46,757 bases of DNA from Nanobdellati archaeon (GTDB lineage: Archaea; Nanobdellota; Nanobdellia; Woesearchaeales; JAADFO01). This document shows positions 26,559 to 36,835 of the stretch, in pieces. The DNA is taken from the NCBI GenBank assembly GCA_013152815.1, contig JAADFO010000063.1, forward strand, positions 1 to 46,757, read 5' to 3'. The position numbers and the translations under genes were made by a program. The notes under the pieces are model-generated. The model did not search any database, had not been told where the DNA came from, and worked only from the letters and a program-made list of their open reading frames with translations. How positions within the stretch are numbered: position 1 is the stretch's first letter; the number at the start of each line of letters is the position of its first letter.

Positions 26559-27902
26559 ATGACTGCGACATTGACCAAGGAAGATGTGCTGAGACGCGTT
26601 ACAGAAGACAATGTTAAATTCATCAACCTGCAGTTCACCGACATCCATGGCATGGTGAAGAATGTCACCATCCCTGTCGGCCAGCTGGAGAAGAGCCTGA
26701 CCCAGGGGACCTGGTTCGACGGATCCTCCATCGAAGGGTTCACCCGGATCCAGGAGAGCGACCAGCTGCTCAGGCCGGATCCCTCGACCTATGCGGTCAT
26801 CCCCTGGATGGACAGTGAAGAGCGCTCGGCAAGGCTCATCTGCGACATCTACATGCCTGACGGCAAGCCCTTCGAGGGCGACCCGCGATATATCCTCAAA
26901 CGGGCGCTCGCAAAGGCGAAGAGCATGGGCTATAAGTACTACACCGGCCCTGAACTAGAATTCTTCCTCTTCAGGAAAGATAATGGTCACGTGGAGCCTC
27001 TTCCCCACGACAGAGGAAGCTACTTCGACCTCTCCCTCGACAACGCCTATGAGGTAAGACAGGAGATGATGATGGCTCTCGAGAAGTTCGGCATAGAGGT
27101 TGAAGCATCGCATCATGAGGTCGCAGCAGGCCAGCATGAGATAGACTTCAAGTACGACGATGCGCTGCGCACAGCAGACAACGCGGTGACGCTCAAGGCG
27201 ACGTTCAAGGCCATCGCCCAGCGGCATGGTCTCCATATAACGTTCATGCCCAAGCCCATCGCGGGCGTCAACGGTTCGGGCATGCATGTGCACCAGTCGC
27301 TCTGGGATATAAAAGAAGACAGGAACGCCTTCTACGATGCGAAGGACCCCTACCGCCTCTCCTCTGTCGCGAAGTCTTTCATCGCCGGACAGTTGAGCCA
27401 TATCAAGGAGATCGCCGCGGTGACGAATCCGCTGGTCAATTCCTACAAACGTCTTGTTCCGGGCTATGAAGCCTCAACCTATATCTGCTGGGCCCAGAGG
27501 AACCGGACCGCCCTGATACGCATCCCCAAGATCATAGAAGGGAAAGGCAACGCTGCCCGTGCTGAGATACGCTGTCCTGATCCCGCGTCCAACCCCTACC
27601 TCGTCTTTGCCCTGCTCCTGGAGGCAGGACTCAAGGGGATCCGGGAATCGGCCATACCACCTGAACCGGCGGAAGAGGACGTCTTTGAATACACCGATGA
27701 AATGCTCAGGAAGAAGGGGATAGACTACCTTCCCTATTCGCTCTGGCAGGCCATCGAGAAGATGTCGGCAAGTGAACTGGCCAAGCAGACGCTGGGAGAA
27801 CATACCTTCGGAAGATATCTGGCGGCCAAGACCCAGGAATGGGACGCTTTCCGGGTCAGCGTGACAGATTGGGAGAAGGAGCGATACCTGGAGCTCTATT
27901 GA
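26559..27902 (+). CDS. glnA: Glutamine synthetase
   Basis: 'WFDGSSIEGFTRIQESDQLLRPD', 'PKPIAGVNGSGMHVHQSLW', 'NRTALIRIPKI'. Confidence 0.97.
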   Translation: MTATLTKEDVLRRVTEDNVKFINLQFTDIHGMVKNVTIPVGQLEKSLTQGTWFDGSSIEGFTRIQESDQLLRPDPSTYAVIPWMDSEERSARLICDIYMPDGKPFEGDPRYILKRALAKAKSMGYKYYTGPELEFFLFRKDNGHVEPLPHDRGSYFDLSLDNAYEVRQEMMMALEKFGIEVEASHHEVAAGQHEIDFKYDDALRTADNAVTLKATFKAIAQRHGLHITFMPKPIAGVNGSGMHVHQSLWDIKEDRNAFYDAKDPYRLSSVAKSFIAGQLSHIKEIAAVTNPLVNSYKRLVPGYEASTYICWAQRNRTALIRIPKIIEGKGNAARAEIRCPDPASNPYLVFALLLEAGLKGIRESAIPPEPAEEDVFEYTDEMLRKKGIDYLPYSLWQAIEKMSASELAKQTLGEHTFGRYLAAKTQEWDAFRVSVTDWEKERYLELY

Positions 27903-27998
27903 CAGCATCCCTGTCCTTTCCTGTCCGCCTGGGAAAGGCGGTCGTGCGGTTCCTTTTTCAGAGGAAAGCTATATATTGCACGCCATCTTCAGGACGGC

Positions 27999-28721
27999 AT
28001 GCCTGATTCCATGTCCGACCGCTACGCACGTCAGGAGGCGCTCCCTGCCATCGGGAAAGCAGGCCAGAAAAAACTTGGGGAAGCAACCGTCACGATCGTC
28101 GGTCTTGGCGCCATCGGAAGCCATGCTGCAGAGCTTCTCCTTCGTGCAGGTGTGCATAACCTCATCCTCATCGATGATGATATGGTCGAGCTCTCCAATC
28201 TCCAGCGGCAGGCGCTCTATACCGAGAAGGACATCGGCCTCATGAAGGCTGATGCGATTGCCCGTCATCTGCAGGCGATCGACGGCAAGGCCAGGCTCGG
28301 CATCCATACAAAAAGGATGGACGAAGGGAACATGGATTCATTGCTGCCGTCAATGGGCAGGGACGCAGGCAGGGTCGTCCTCGACTGCACCGACAACCTC
28401 GAGACAAGATACCTCATCGACGCCCGCTGCAAGAGCAAGAACATCCCCTGGGTGCATGCCGCCTGCGTCGGCTGGTGGGGCGAGGTGAAAGTCTTCCCTT
28501 CCTTCTCATCTTCTGTCCGGCAGAAGACCTATCAGGACATCTTCCCGGACAAGAAGACGCCTCTGGGCTGTGTCGATGCCGGTGTCCTCAACCATGCTGT
28601 GGCTATGACCGCGGCCATCCAGGTCGGCGAGACGGTCAAGCTCATCCTCGGAGAGCCACCCACAGAAGAGCTGATGCGCATCAATGCATGGAAGCATACT
28701 ATCGAGAAGATACGGGTCTAG
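27999..28721 (+). CDS. HesA/MoeB/ThiF family E1-like protein (Zn-cysteine pairs absent)
   Basis: 'YARQEALPAIGKAGQKKLGEATVTIVGLGAIGSHAAELLLRAGVHNLILIDDDMVELSNLQRQALY'. Confidence 0.92.
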   Translation: MPDSMSDRYARQEALPAIGKAGQKKLGEATVTIVGLGAIGSHAAELLLRAGVHNLILIDDDMVELSNLQRQALYTEKDIGLMKADAIARHLQAIDGKARLGIHTKRMDEGNMDSLLPSMGRDAGRVVLDCTDNLETRYLIDARCKSKNIPWVHAACVGWWGEVKVFPSFSSSVRQKTYQDIFPDKKTPLGCVDAGVLNHAVAMTAAIQVGETVKLILGEPPTEELMRINAWKHTIEKIRV

Positions 28722-30106
28722 TCAGGATTCCTGAGTCCGGGTCCGGTCGCTTTCCTGATGAGCTCTTCGAATTGCTGTTCGTCCATGATGCCGTTCTCCA
28801 GGACCAGCTCTCTCAATGTCTTTCCCTGCTCCTGCTCTTGCTTCACCAACTCGGCGACCTTGTCATAGCCAAGGAGCGGGTTGAGTATGGTCGCGAGGCC
28901 GGCGCTCGTCTCAAGATGCTTCCTGCATCTCTCTTCATCTGCTTTGATGCCCGTGATGCACTTCTTTCCGAGGCTCTGCGACGCCTTTGTCAGAAGGCCG
29001 ATGGTCTTCAGGATGTTCCTCCCTACCAACGGCATATGGGTGTTGAGCTCCAGCTGTCCTGCGCCTGCCGCAAGGACGATCGCATGGTCCAGTCCCTGCA
29101 CCTGCATGCAGGCCATGATGACGCTCTCGCAGATGCTCGGATTGACTTTCCCGGGCATGATGGACGAGCCCGGTTCCACCGGCGGCAGAATGATCTCATG
29201 GAATCCGGCATGGGGGCCGGACGAGAGCAGCCGCAGGTCGTTGCAGACCTTCTGCAGGTCAAGGGCGAGCATCTTCAGCATCGCTGAGAATGCTGCCAGG
29301 TCGGTGAGCGATTGGGTCATCTCCACACCGTCGACGGCTATCTGGTACGGCAGCTTCGTAAGGGCTTTGAGCTCCTCGATGATCCTCTGCCTGAAGCCTT
29401 CCTTGGTGTTGAGGCCGGTGCCGACGGCGTTGCCTCCCACTCCCAGTTCCAGGAGCCGTTTCCTCGCTTCCTCGACACGACCGAGGTCCTTCTCGAGCAT
29501 GCGGGCATAGGCGTCGAATTCCTGGCCCAGGGTGATTGGCACTGCATCCTGCAGGTGGGTCCTTGCTGCCTTGATGATGCCTTTGAACGCTGCTCCCTTT
29601 TTCCGGAATTCCAGGATGAGCGACTGCAACTGTTCAAGAAGATTGAACGAGGATTCATAGGCTGCCATCCTGATGGCTGAAGGGACGATGTTGTTCGAGC
29701 TCTGCCCCCTATTCACGTCGTCATTCGGATGGACGAGCTTCTTCTCACCCCGCCGTCCGCCGAGCTTCTCTGCTGCAAGGTTCGCGATGACCTCGTTGAC
29801 GTTCATGTGAGAAGACGTTCCGGATCCTGCCTGGTAAGTATCTATCCTGAAGGAACGGTCCCATCTTCCTGAACTGACTTCCTTGGCAGCCTCTTCGATG
29901 GCACGGGCCTTCTCCTCATCCATGTCTCCCGAGGCGGCGTTGGCCCTGGCGCAGGCCTGCTTCAGCCGTGCCATGGCATGGACGATGGGCAAAGGAAAGG
30001 GCTCTTCTCCGATGCCGAAATTCTCCAATGACCTCTGCGTGTGGATGCTGTAGAGCGCATCATCTGGCAGATCCTTCGTCCCGAGCGAATCCTTCTCTGT
30101 TCTCAT
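28718..30106 (-). CDS. Class II fumarase / aspartate ammonia-lyase superfamily
   Basis: 'GSSIMPGKVNPSICESVIMACMQVQG', 'YSIHTQRSLENFGIG', 'GSGTSSHMNVNEVIAN'; substrate not resolved. Confidence 0.88.
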   Translation of the reverse strand: MRTEKDSLGTKDLPDDALYSIHTQRSLENFGIGEEPFPLPIVHAMARLKQACARANAASGDMDEEKARAIEEAAKEVSSGRWDRSFRIDTYQAGSGTSSHMNVNEVIANLAAEKLGGRRGEKKLVHPNDDVNRGQSSNNIVPSAIRMAAYESSFNLLEQLQSLILEFRKKGAAFKGIIKAARTHLQDAVPITLGQEFDAYARMLEKDLGRVEEARKRLLELGVGGNAVGTGLNTKEGFRQRIIEELKALTKLPYQIAVDGVEMTQSLTDLAAFSAMLKMLALDLQKVCNDLRLLSSGPHAGFHEIILPPVEPGSSIMPGKVNPSICESVIMACMQVQGLDHAIVLAAGAGQLELNTHMPLVGRNILKTIGLLTKASQSLGKKCITGIKADEERCRKHLETSAGLATILNPLLGYDKVAELVKQEQEQGKTLRELVLENGIMDEQQFEELIRKATGPGLRNPD

Positions 30107-30184
30107 GGCCTTCTGGAAAGCAAAGACATTTTTAACACTATCGCATGGGAAAAGCATTAAAACAAGGAAGTCTGCCATCCCTCC

Positions 30185-31117
30185 ATGCCCAAGGTGACCA
30201 TCCTCGGAGCAGGGAACGTCGGTGCCACTGCTGCCCATCTCATCCTCCTGAAAGGGCTTGCCGATGTTGTCCTGCTGGACATCGTCCCGGGCATACCCCG
30301 GGGAAAGGCCCTCGACATGCTCGAGAGCATGCCTGTCGAAGGGAAGAACGTCTCGGTCAAAGGGACCGATTCCTACGCAGACACGGCCGATTCTGACATC
30401 GTCATCATCACCGCAGGTCTTCCCCGAAAACCCGGCATGAGCAGGGATGAGCTCCTTGAAAAGAATGCTGCCATCATGAAGGGCTGCGTCGAGCAGGTCA
30501 AGGTGACCTCGCCGAAGGCCATCCTCATCATCGTCTCCAACCCTCTTGACGCCATGGTCTCTGTCGCTTCAGAGGTCTCCGGGTTCCCGAAGAGGAGAAT
30601 CCTGGGCATGGCAGGCATCCTCGATACGGCAAGGTTCAAGACCTTCATCGCCGAGACTCTGGAGGTGTCGGTCAACCAGATCGATGCCCTCGTCCTGGGC
30701 GGACATGGCGATGACATGGTGCCGCTCATCTCAAAGACGACCGTCGCCGGGAAACCCATCATCCAATGCCTCTCTCCGGAGGAGATCGGCCGGCTGGTCC
30801 AGCGGACGAGGCAGGGAGGCATGGAGATCGTCAACCATCTCAAGACCGGCTCTGCCTATTATGCTCCGGCATCTTCGGTGGTCGCCATGGTCGATGCCAT
30901 CCTCAGAGACAAAAAACAGCTGCTTCCTGTCGCTGCCTATTGCGACAAGGAATTCGGTGTCGGCGGATACTTCATCGGTGTCCCTGCTGTCATCGGTGCG
31001 GCCGGGGTGGAGGACATCATCGAAGTGTCCCTCTCAGAAGAGGAGCAGCAGCAGTTCGAGAAGACGAAAGAACATGTCAGGGAGCTCGTCAGGAAGGTCA
31101 GATCCTTGTCGAGATGA
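30185..31117 (+). CDS. mdh: Malate (lactate) dehydrogenase
   Basis: 'VTILGAGNVGATAAHLI', 'VIITAGLPRKPGMSRDELLEKN', 'LGGHGDDMVPLIS'. Confidence 0.94.
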   Translation: MPKVTILGAGNVGATAAHLILLKGLADVVLLDIVPGIPRGKALDMLESMPVEGKNVSVKGTDSYADTADSDIVIITAGLPRKPGMSRDELLEKNAAIMKGCVEQVKVTSPKAILIIVSNPLDAMVSVASEVSGFPKRRILGMAGILDTARFKTFIAETLEVSVNQIDALVLGGHGDDMVPLISKTTVAGKPIIQCLSPEEIGRLVQRTRQGGMEIVNHLKTGSAYYAPASSVVAMVDAILRDKKQLLPVAAYCDKEFGVGGYFIGVPAVIGAAGVEDIIEVSLSEEEQQQFEKTKEHVRELVRKVRSLSR

Positions 31118-31505
31118 TCATCTTTAATCGCCTATGCATATTCTTCAGGAACGTCAGGGCCTTTGTCGCATACTCAACATCATATGATCTGCCATGGCGT
31201 TTTATCTGATCCTGATGGTATCGCAGATCGTCCATGAAAACAGCGTCTGCATAGGAGAACTGCAGCTCAAGGAGATAGCTCACCTCTGCTTCGTGTGATG
31301 CACCGTCTGGACTGTTGTATCCTTCCATGTGGAGGATTGCTCTGATGAGTTCTATGAGAACATCATAGGCCTGCTCAATGCAATAATTTGCATTCAATTC
31401 GCTCACGCCTGTCTTTCTCAGTATGATGTCAAGAAAGGTCTTCCTTTTTTCAGCCTCTTGCATCAGCGATCTTGCCCGTGAGAAATCAGGAGAGCTCTTC
31501 CTCAT
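31098..31505 (-). CDS. HEPN domain protein next to a decayed MNT
   Basis: 'ANYCIEQAYDVLIELIRAILHMEGYNS', 'LRYHQDQIKRHGRSYDVEYATKALTFLK'. Confidence 0.7.
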   Translation of the reverse strand: MRKSSPDFSRARSLMQEAEKRKTFLDIILRKTGVSELNANYCIEQAYDVLIELIRAILHMEGYNSPDGASHEAEVSYLLELQFSYADAVFMDDLRYHQDQIKRHGRSYDVEYATKALTFLKNMHRRLKMIISTRI

Positions 31506-31570
31506 CGCTCCTTTCTTCAGATGCGCTGCAAAACGTTTCACAGGTGTGTTCCCCCAGGCAAGACAATCCC

Positions 31571-31860
31571 TCAAGGCAAAATCCCTTCAAGGATGTTCTC
31601 TCTGAGGTGTTTATGGATGCTCTTCATGTTTTCGTAGAACTATGCGGAACTGTTACGCTCGTGTTGTGGTCTGTATGGTCTTATCCGAAGCCTTTTCTGT
31701 CCCTTCCTGTGGCTGTCAGGCCATATCCGGATCCATCGTATCCTCTCCGCGTGAATAGCTGCCGAACAGAGTGATGGTCGCTCCCGGAAGCGCGTGTTCC
31801 AGATAATCGATATGTCCGATACATGGGAAAGCCGCAGGATCCAGGCACCTCACGCTCTTT
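31571..31860 (-). pseudogene. Frameshifted MNT nucleotidyltransferase
   Basis: Fragment 'AAFPCIGHIDYLEHALPGATITLFGSYSRGEDTMDPDMA*' then, in another frame, 'FYENMKSIHKHLRENILEGILP*'. Confidence 0.7.
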
Positions 31861-32006
31861 TCTCCCCGTCATCGCTGCAAGCGTGTCCGGCACCCGGGCA
31901 GGTCATCTTCCTATCGCTTTCTGCCCTGTCGCCCAATGACGCGGCTCATCATGATAGGTATCGGTCTCACGTCCGTCGCTTAACGACGATCATAACGTCA
32001 TAACGA

Positions 32007-32945
32007 TCATACGATCCCTTTTTCGCGAAGTTCGCGATAGAATGAAAGATTGACGATCTCCTCCTGGATATCCACCAGCAGATTGAAGACCTCTTCCAGA
32101 CCTTCTGCAAGCGCATGCTCTTTGCCTTTCCGTAACGAGACAAGCTGCCTCCCGAAGAGACCTTGGTCTGCCTTCACAAAACCAGGACCCAGACCCCTGA
32201 GCAGATGCTTTATGGTACGACGGAATTCTTCCTGCAGGAACAGGACGGTCTTCTTTGCCTTCTGGAAGGGCAGCCTGGTCTCGGCGAGGTCCTCGATCAG
32301 GTCGTGCACATTCTCCAGTTTCTTCGCGATCAGCACGTAGGACGGTGCATCATGGTTTCTTCCGATCTTCGAGCTTGCCAGCATCGAAGGCTCCAGGAGC
32401 GCAAGAGAGATGAGCTTCATCGCGAGATGGAACAGCCTATCCACCTCTCGTTCATTGGTCTTGATCTCAGACAGGTCGGTCCCTTCCAGGAGTGCGGTGA
32501 ATGAAAGGTTGATGACCAGGCTGATGCGGAAGAGCACCTGGGGAAGATCGCTCTTGGAAAGGTCGAGCAGGCTCGTTATGGTCAGGCTTCTCTCATCCTC
32601 ATAGCTGATCTCTGTCCCGCTCATATGACGCAGGGTCTCTCTTATCCGTTGCTTGATCTCAGCAGGGATCCGTTCCCGATGCTTGATATGGATTGTCCGG
32701 ATGCCAACATAATAGATGGCAAAGAGCACCTGGTCGATGGACTCCCTGTGGGTTTCGATGTCGAGCGTGATCTCTTCCGGCGTGACCTGAGGCTCTTGGC
32801 CGACAAAGAGACGCAACGACCCATCTCTCTGCTCGTCGATCAGCACTTCTTTCCCTTTCTCGAGCTTCTGGCTGAACACCCATCGTTTCGGAAGAGACAC
32901 CGAATAGGTGCTTCCTGCGATGAGCTGGATCTTTCGGCGATGCAT
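32007..32945 (-). CDS. Archaeal PhoU-like protein with N-terminal AbrB/SpoVT-like domain
   Basis: 'RKIQLIAGSTYSVSLPKRWVFSQKLEKGKEVLI' followed by helical PhoU-type repeats. Confidence 0.8.
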   Translation of the reverse strand: MHRRKIQLIAGSTYSVSLPKRWVFSQKLEKGKEVLIDEQRDGSLRLFVGQEPQVTPEEITLDIETHRESIDQVLFAIYYVGIRTIHIKHRERIPAEIKQRIRETLRHMSGTEISYEDERSLTITSLLDLSKSDLPQVLFRISLVINLSFTALLEGTDLSEIKTNEREVDRLFHLAMKLISLALLEPSMLASSKIGRNHDAPSYVLIAKKLENVHDLIEDLAETRLPFQKAKKTVLFLQEEFRRTIKHLLRGLGPGFVKADQGLFGRQLVSLRKGKEHALAEGLEEVFNLLVDIQEEIVNLSFYRELREKGIV

Positions 32946-33079
32946 CCTGTGAAGAAAGCATCAGGACTATATAAATTAATCGTGAACTATATAGTCTATG
33001 TACTGAAATTATATATCTTGTGCTGCCTACCTTCTGGGAGAAGAGAAAAAACGAAAGAAGAAAAGAGGAGGTGAACATC

Positions 33080-33166
33080 ATGGAAGATATATTCAGAAAC
33101 ACCCGAGAGCCCTGGTTCGACGACTGGTTCTTTCCAGGACCCGAGGACGACCTGAGCGATAAATAA
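33080..33166 (+). CDS. Putative 28-aa acidic/aromatic small protein MEDIFRNTREPWFDDWFFPGPEDDLSDK
   Basis: Strong SD GGAGGTGA 6 nt upstream; TATA-like 'attatatatc' ~70 nt upstream. Confidence 0.45.
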   Translation: MEDIFRNTREPWFDDWFFPGPEDDLSDK

Positions 33167-33186
33167 TCGGCAAAGGCGGCAACAAT

Positions 33187-33492
33187 GTGCATACAGCGAC
33201 AAAACCATCGATATTGATCGTGAACCTGCAGGAAGGACACGAGTCCATGACCTATGAACAGGGAACGCTTACCGGAGGGATTGCAAGGATGCGCCCGATC
33301 ATGGCCTGTGCCTCAGAAGAGGGTCATCGGATCGTCTTCCTGAACAGATACAGGAAAGGACAACCGTTCGACATGCTTCCTGAGGCAGCAGGAGAGGATC
33401 CCTGTGTGATCGAGACCCTGAAGCTCCCCTGCCCGGGATAATAAACCCTTTGAGATATTCTGGGCACCGACTACTGCACAGTCGATATGCTG
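33187..33492 (+). pseudogene. Decayed isochorismatase-like hydrolase (tentative)
   Basis: 'KPSILIVNLQEGHESM...' then stops, then in the same frame 'DILGTDYCTVDML*' resembling the GxxTDYCV motif. Confidence 0.4.
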
Positions 33493-33523
33493 TAGCTGAT
33501 AAGACCGTTGAACGAAGAAAGAC

Positions 33524-36028
33524 TCAGCCCATATAACTGGGCTTCTCCTCCTGCATCTGTTTCGCCTTTGCCTGTCTGAAGAAGTTCTCGAGCTGCTTGT
33601 AGTTTTCGATGATATCCTTGGATACGGATGGTTTGACTATCTCCCTGGCCTTGTCGAAATGCTTCTTTGAAATCTTCTTGGCCTTGATGTCATCCCGAAG
33701 GGCCATGATGGCCGCTTCTCTGGTCATCCCCTCGATGTCTGCTCCGACATAGCCTTCGGTGATCTCAGCGAGTTTCATCAGGTCCACGTCATTGTCCAGA
33801 GGCATCTTCTTTGTATGGATATCGAAGATCTTCTTCCGGGCAACGGCATCGGGGACCGTACACATGATGATCCTGTCGAACCGTCCTGGTCTCAAAAGGG
33901 CTGTATCCAGGATGTCTGGCCTGTTGGTGGCAGCGAGGACGACGATGTCGTTCATCTCGGTGAGGCCGTCCATCTCGGTGAGCAGCTGGTTGACGACCCT
34001 CTCTCCCACCCGATTGTCGCCTTCCATGCCTCTTCGGGCCGCGATGGAGTCTATCTCGTCGAAGAAGACGATGGCTGGTGAAGCCTGTCGTGCCTTGTCG
34101 AAGATCTTCCTGATGCCTTTCTCAGACTCGCCGACCCATTTGGAGATGAGCTCAGGCCCTTTGACCAGGATGAAGTTTGCTTCTGACTCGTTGGCGACGG
34201 CCTTGGCGAGCAGGGTCTTCCCGGTTCCCGGAGGTCCGTAGAGCAGGATGCCCTTGGGGGGTGTCACGCCCATCCGGGTGAATGCCTCAGGGTTGGAGAT
34301 GGGCCACTCGACCGCTTCCATGAGGCTCTGCTTCACGTCGGCAAGTCCGCCGATCATGTCCCAGGTCACGTTGGGCCTCTCGATGAGCACCTCCCGCAGC
34401 GCAGAGGGCCTGACGACCTTGAGCGATTCGATGAAATCCTTATGGGTGATGATGAGCTTCTCAAGCGTTTCTTTGGGGATGGGCTCGTCTTCCTTGAGCT
34501 TGAGGTCAGGGAGTATCCTCCGAAGGACGATCATCGCGGCCTCCTTGGCCAGGGCAGAGAGGTCGGCTCCCACGAAGCCGTGGGTACGATGGGCGAGTTC
34601 GTCCAGGTTGACGATTCTTTTGTTGTCGGCCAGCCTGTGCCAGTACTTATAGAGTTTCTCAGAATCGATCTGCTTGAAGAAGTCATTCTTCTCTGGATTT
34701 GACTTCAGGTATTTGGAGACAGCGTTCGTGATGCTTTTCTTTGATGCCTTGCCGTTGGCGTCCATGAATGACATGATGTTCATCATCGCTTCCTTATATG
34801 CCTCTTCGATGTCTGTGGCATCCTTGATGGCCTGGGCGAAGGAGTAGAGCGGCATATAACGGGTATGGATCTGGAGGATGGAATGCCGTCCCTTCATCGA
34901 GGGGACGCCTATCTCGACCTCCCGGTCGAACCGGCCAGGCCGGCGCAGTGCGGGATCAAGAGAGTTCGGGATGTTGGTGGCTGCGATCACCACCACTTTT
35001 CCACGGGACTTGAGCCCGTCCATGATGGCGAGCAGCTGTGCCACCACTCTCCGTTCCACCTCGCCATGGGCTTCTTCCCGTTTGGAGGCGATGGCGTCCA
35101 CTTCGTCGATGAAGATGATGGCCGGAGCGTTCTTCTCTGCCTCTTCGAACTTCTTCCGGAGGTTCTCTTCGGACTGGCCGTAGTACTTGGACATGATCTC
35201 CGGACCGTTGATGACGATGAAATGGGAATTGGTCTCGTTGGCGACGGCCTTGGCGAGCAGGGTCTTCCCTGTCCCGGGGGGTCCATGGAGCAACACCCCT
35301 TTCGGTGCGTCGATGCCCATGCGCTCGAAGAGTTCAGGATGCTTCAGCGGCAGTTCGACCATCTCCCTTATCTTGGTGATCTCCTCCTGAAGGCCCCCGA
35401 TGTCCTCATAGGTGACTTCCAGGATCTTGTGGTCGTCGATCTCCACCGCTTCCGGGTTGAATTCCACCTCGGTGAGCTCAGAGATGAGCACGGCATCGCC
35501 GGGTGTGGTGTCTGCGACGATGAACTTGATGTCGCCGAAACCCAGCCCCACCATGTCATCATCGATGATGTTGAAGATGTCGTTGAAGAACGGGCTCTGG
35601 GACATCGTGTTCCTTCTTCGCCGGGTGCCTCCCAGAGAGACGATGTCGCCCTTGACGACTGCCCTTCCCAGAAGTCCCTGCTTGAAGATGTTGGACGATG
35701 CCCGTATCATGATCCCTTTGGATGCAGGGCCGATCTTGATCCTCTTGGCCTCTTTCACTTCTGCTTTCCTGATGGTGACGTTCTCTCCGATGCCGGTCTT
35801 GGCGTTCCTCCTGATGATGCCGTCGGTGCGGATGATGCTCAGGCCGATATCACCCGGGTAGGCACGGTCCACGATGCCCACGGTCTTCCGCTGGCCTTCG
35901 ATCTCGACGATGTCCCCCGGCCGTACATCTATCTCCTTCATGAATGCAGTGTCGATGCGGACGATGCCCTTGTTCACATCATCCTGGATGGCCTCGGCGA
36001 CCTTGAGTCTTATCTCTTGTCTTCCCAT
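33524..36028 (-). CDS. Cdc48/VCP-type AAA ATPase with insertion in D1
   Basis: Two AAA modules '[17 protein letters not shown]' with Walker B '[10 protein letters not shown]' and '[10 protein letters not shown]'; N-terminal '[25 protein letters not shown]'. Confidence 0.96.
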   Translation of the reverse strand: MGRQEIRLKVAEAIQDDVNKGIVRIDTAFMKEIDVRPGDIVEIEGQRKTVGIVDRAYPGDIGLSIIRTDGIIRRNAKTGIGENVTIRKAEVKEAKRIKIGPASKGIMIRASSNIFKQGLLGRAVVKGDIVSLGGTRRRRNTMSQSPFFNDIFNIIDDDMVGLGFGDIKFIVADTTPGDAVLISELTEVEFNPEAVEIDDHKILEVTYEDIGGLQEEITKIREMVELPLKHPELFERMGIDAPKGVLLHGPPGTGKTLLAKAVANETNSHFIVINGPEIMSKYYGQSEENLRKKFEEAEKNAPAIIFIDEVDAIASKREEAHGEVERRVVAQLLAIMDGLKSRGKVVVIAATNIPNSLDPALRRPGRFDREVEIGVPSMKGRHSILQIHTRYMPLYSFAQAIKDATDIEEAYKEAMMNIMSFMDANGKASKKSITNAVSKYLKSNPEKNDFFKQIDSEKLYKYWHRLADNKRIVNLDELAHRTHGFVGADLSALAKEAAMIVLRRILPDLKLKEDEPIPKETLEKLIITHKDFIESLKVVRPSALREVLIERPNVTWDMIGGLADVKQSLMEAVEWPISNPEAFTRMGVTPPKGILLYGPPGTGKTLLAKAVANESEANFILVKGPELISKWVGESEKGIRKIFDKARQASPAIVFFDEIDSIAARRGMEGDNRVGERVVNQLLTEMDGLTEMNDIVVLAATNRPDILDTALLRPGRFDRIIMCTVPDAVARKKIFDIHTKKMPLDNDVDLMKLAEITEGYVGADIEGMTREAAIMALRDDIKAKKISKKHFDKAREIVKPSVSKDIIENYKQLENFFRQAKAKQMQEEKPSYMG

Positions 36029-36213
36029 GGGGTTTCAGCTCCTGTGCATGGTCAAATATTCATAAATATTGCGGTTTTTACGGGCATCGTCCTTTGCCCC
36101 TCCTTTTCACATATCTTCCTCTCATCTGAACCGATGCCGAAAAGGAACACAGAGAAAGGAGAACGTCCATAGCTCAGCAGAGGGTTATCGCCGCAGAGCT
36201 ATCCCTCAGCAGA

Positions 36214-36639
36214 TCATTTCTTCTTGCCGGCCCCTTCCATGTTCACCTTGGGCATGGGGATCGGTGGCGGCAGGTTGACCTCTCTGCTCATCAGCAGGGC
36301 CTCGACGTTGCTCTTGGCAAGGACCGTATTGAGGATGGCTGTCATCTCTTCAGAGGGCACCTGCTTATCCTTCTTCCAGGCGTCGAGGATCCTCTTGGTG
36401 CGTGCCTTGTCGCCGATGAAGAGCACATCCCCTCCCAGCTCGATGTTGCCCACATCAGGATCATAGGTCGATGTGAAGAGGAAGACATATCTCAGGCCTT
36501 CCTGCTTGGCGTCCCCCAGCGAGAGGTCTGCCTTATGGACGTCCTTGATGGAGACGTTGTTGGAGATGTTGATCTTTCCCTTGAGCGGGGTCTTCTTCTC
36601 GACATGGATCTTGGTAAAGTTAAAGCCTACGATGGTCAT
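36214..36639 (-). CDS. Conserved archaeal protein, possibly SecB-like fold
   Basis: 'MTIVGFNFTKIHVEKK...LRYVFLFTSTYDPDVGNIELGGDVLF...NLPPPIPMPKV'. Confidence 0.6.
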   Translation of the reverse strand: MTIVGFNFTKIHVEKKTPLKGKINISNNVSIKDVHKADLSLGDAKQEGLRYVFLFTSTYDPDVGNIELGGDVLFIGDKARTKRILDAWKKDKQVPSEEMTAILNTVLAKSNVEALLMSREVNLPPPIPMPKVNMEGAGKKK

Positions 36640-36835
36640 GGTATCACCGCCTTCACGGGTTCTCTAAGGGTTTTTAAATGTTGTGTCTGTGACGGTTGCG
36701 GTCGCTTCTTGCCCGTCAGTCGATGAAGCGGGGGGAGGAGAGATGTTGAAATGAGGAGAGATGTTGAGGGGCAGAGAGATGTTGAAGAAACAGTGGCTGC
36801 TTTGGCCCTGGATACCGATTGCCTCTGCCTTTTCT

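Noticed and set aside
34865-36172. 435-aa plus-strand ORF
   Set aside because: Antisense shadow of cdc48; His/Asp/Leu-biased composition and no domain motif
36169-36202. Inverted repeat ATAGCTC/GAGCTAT between cdc48 and the 36214 gene
   Set aside because: 7-bp arms with a 20-nt loop; could arise by chance and no further support
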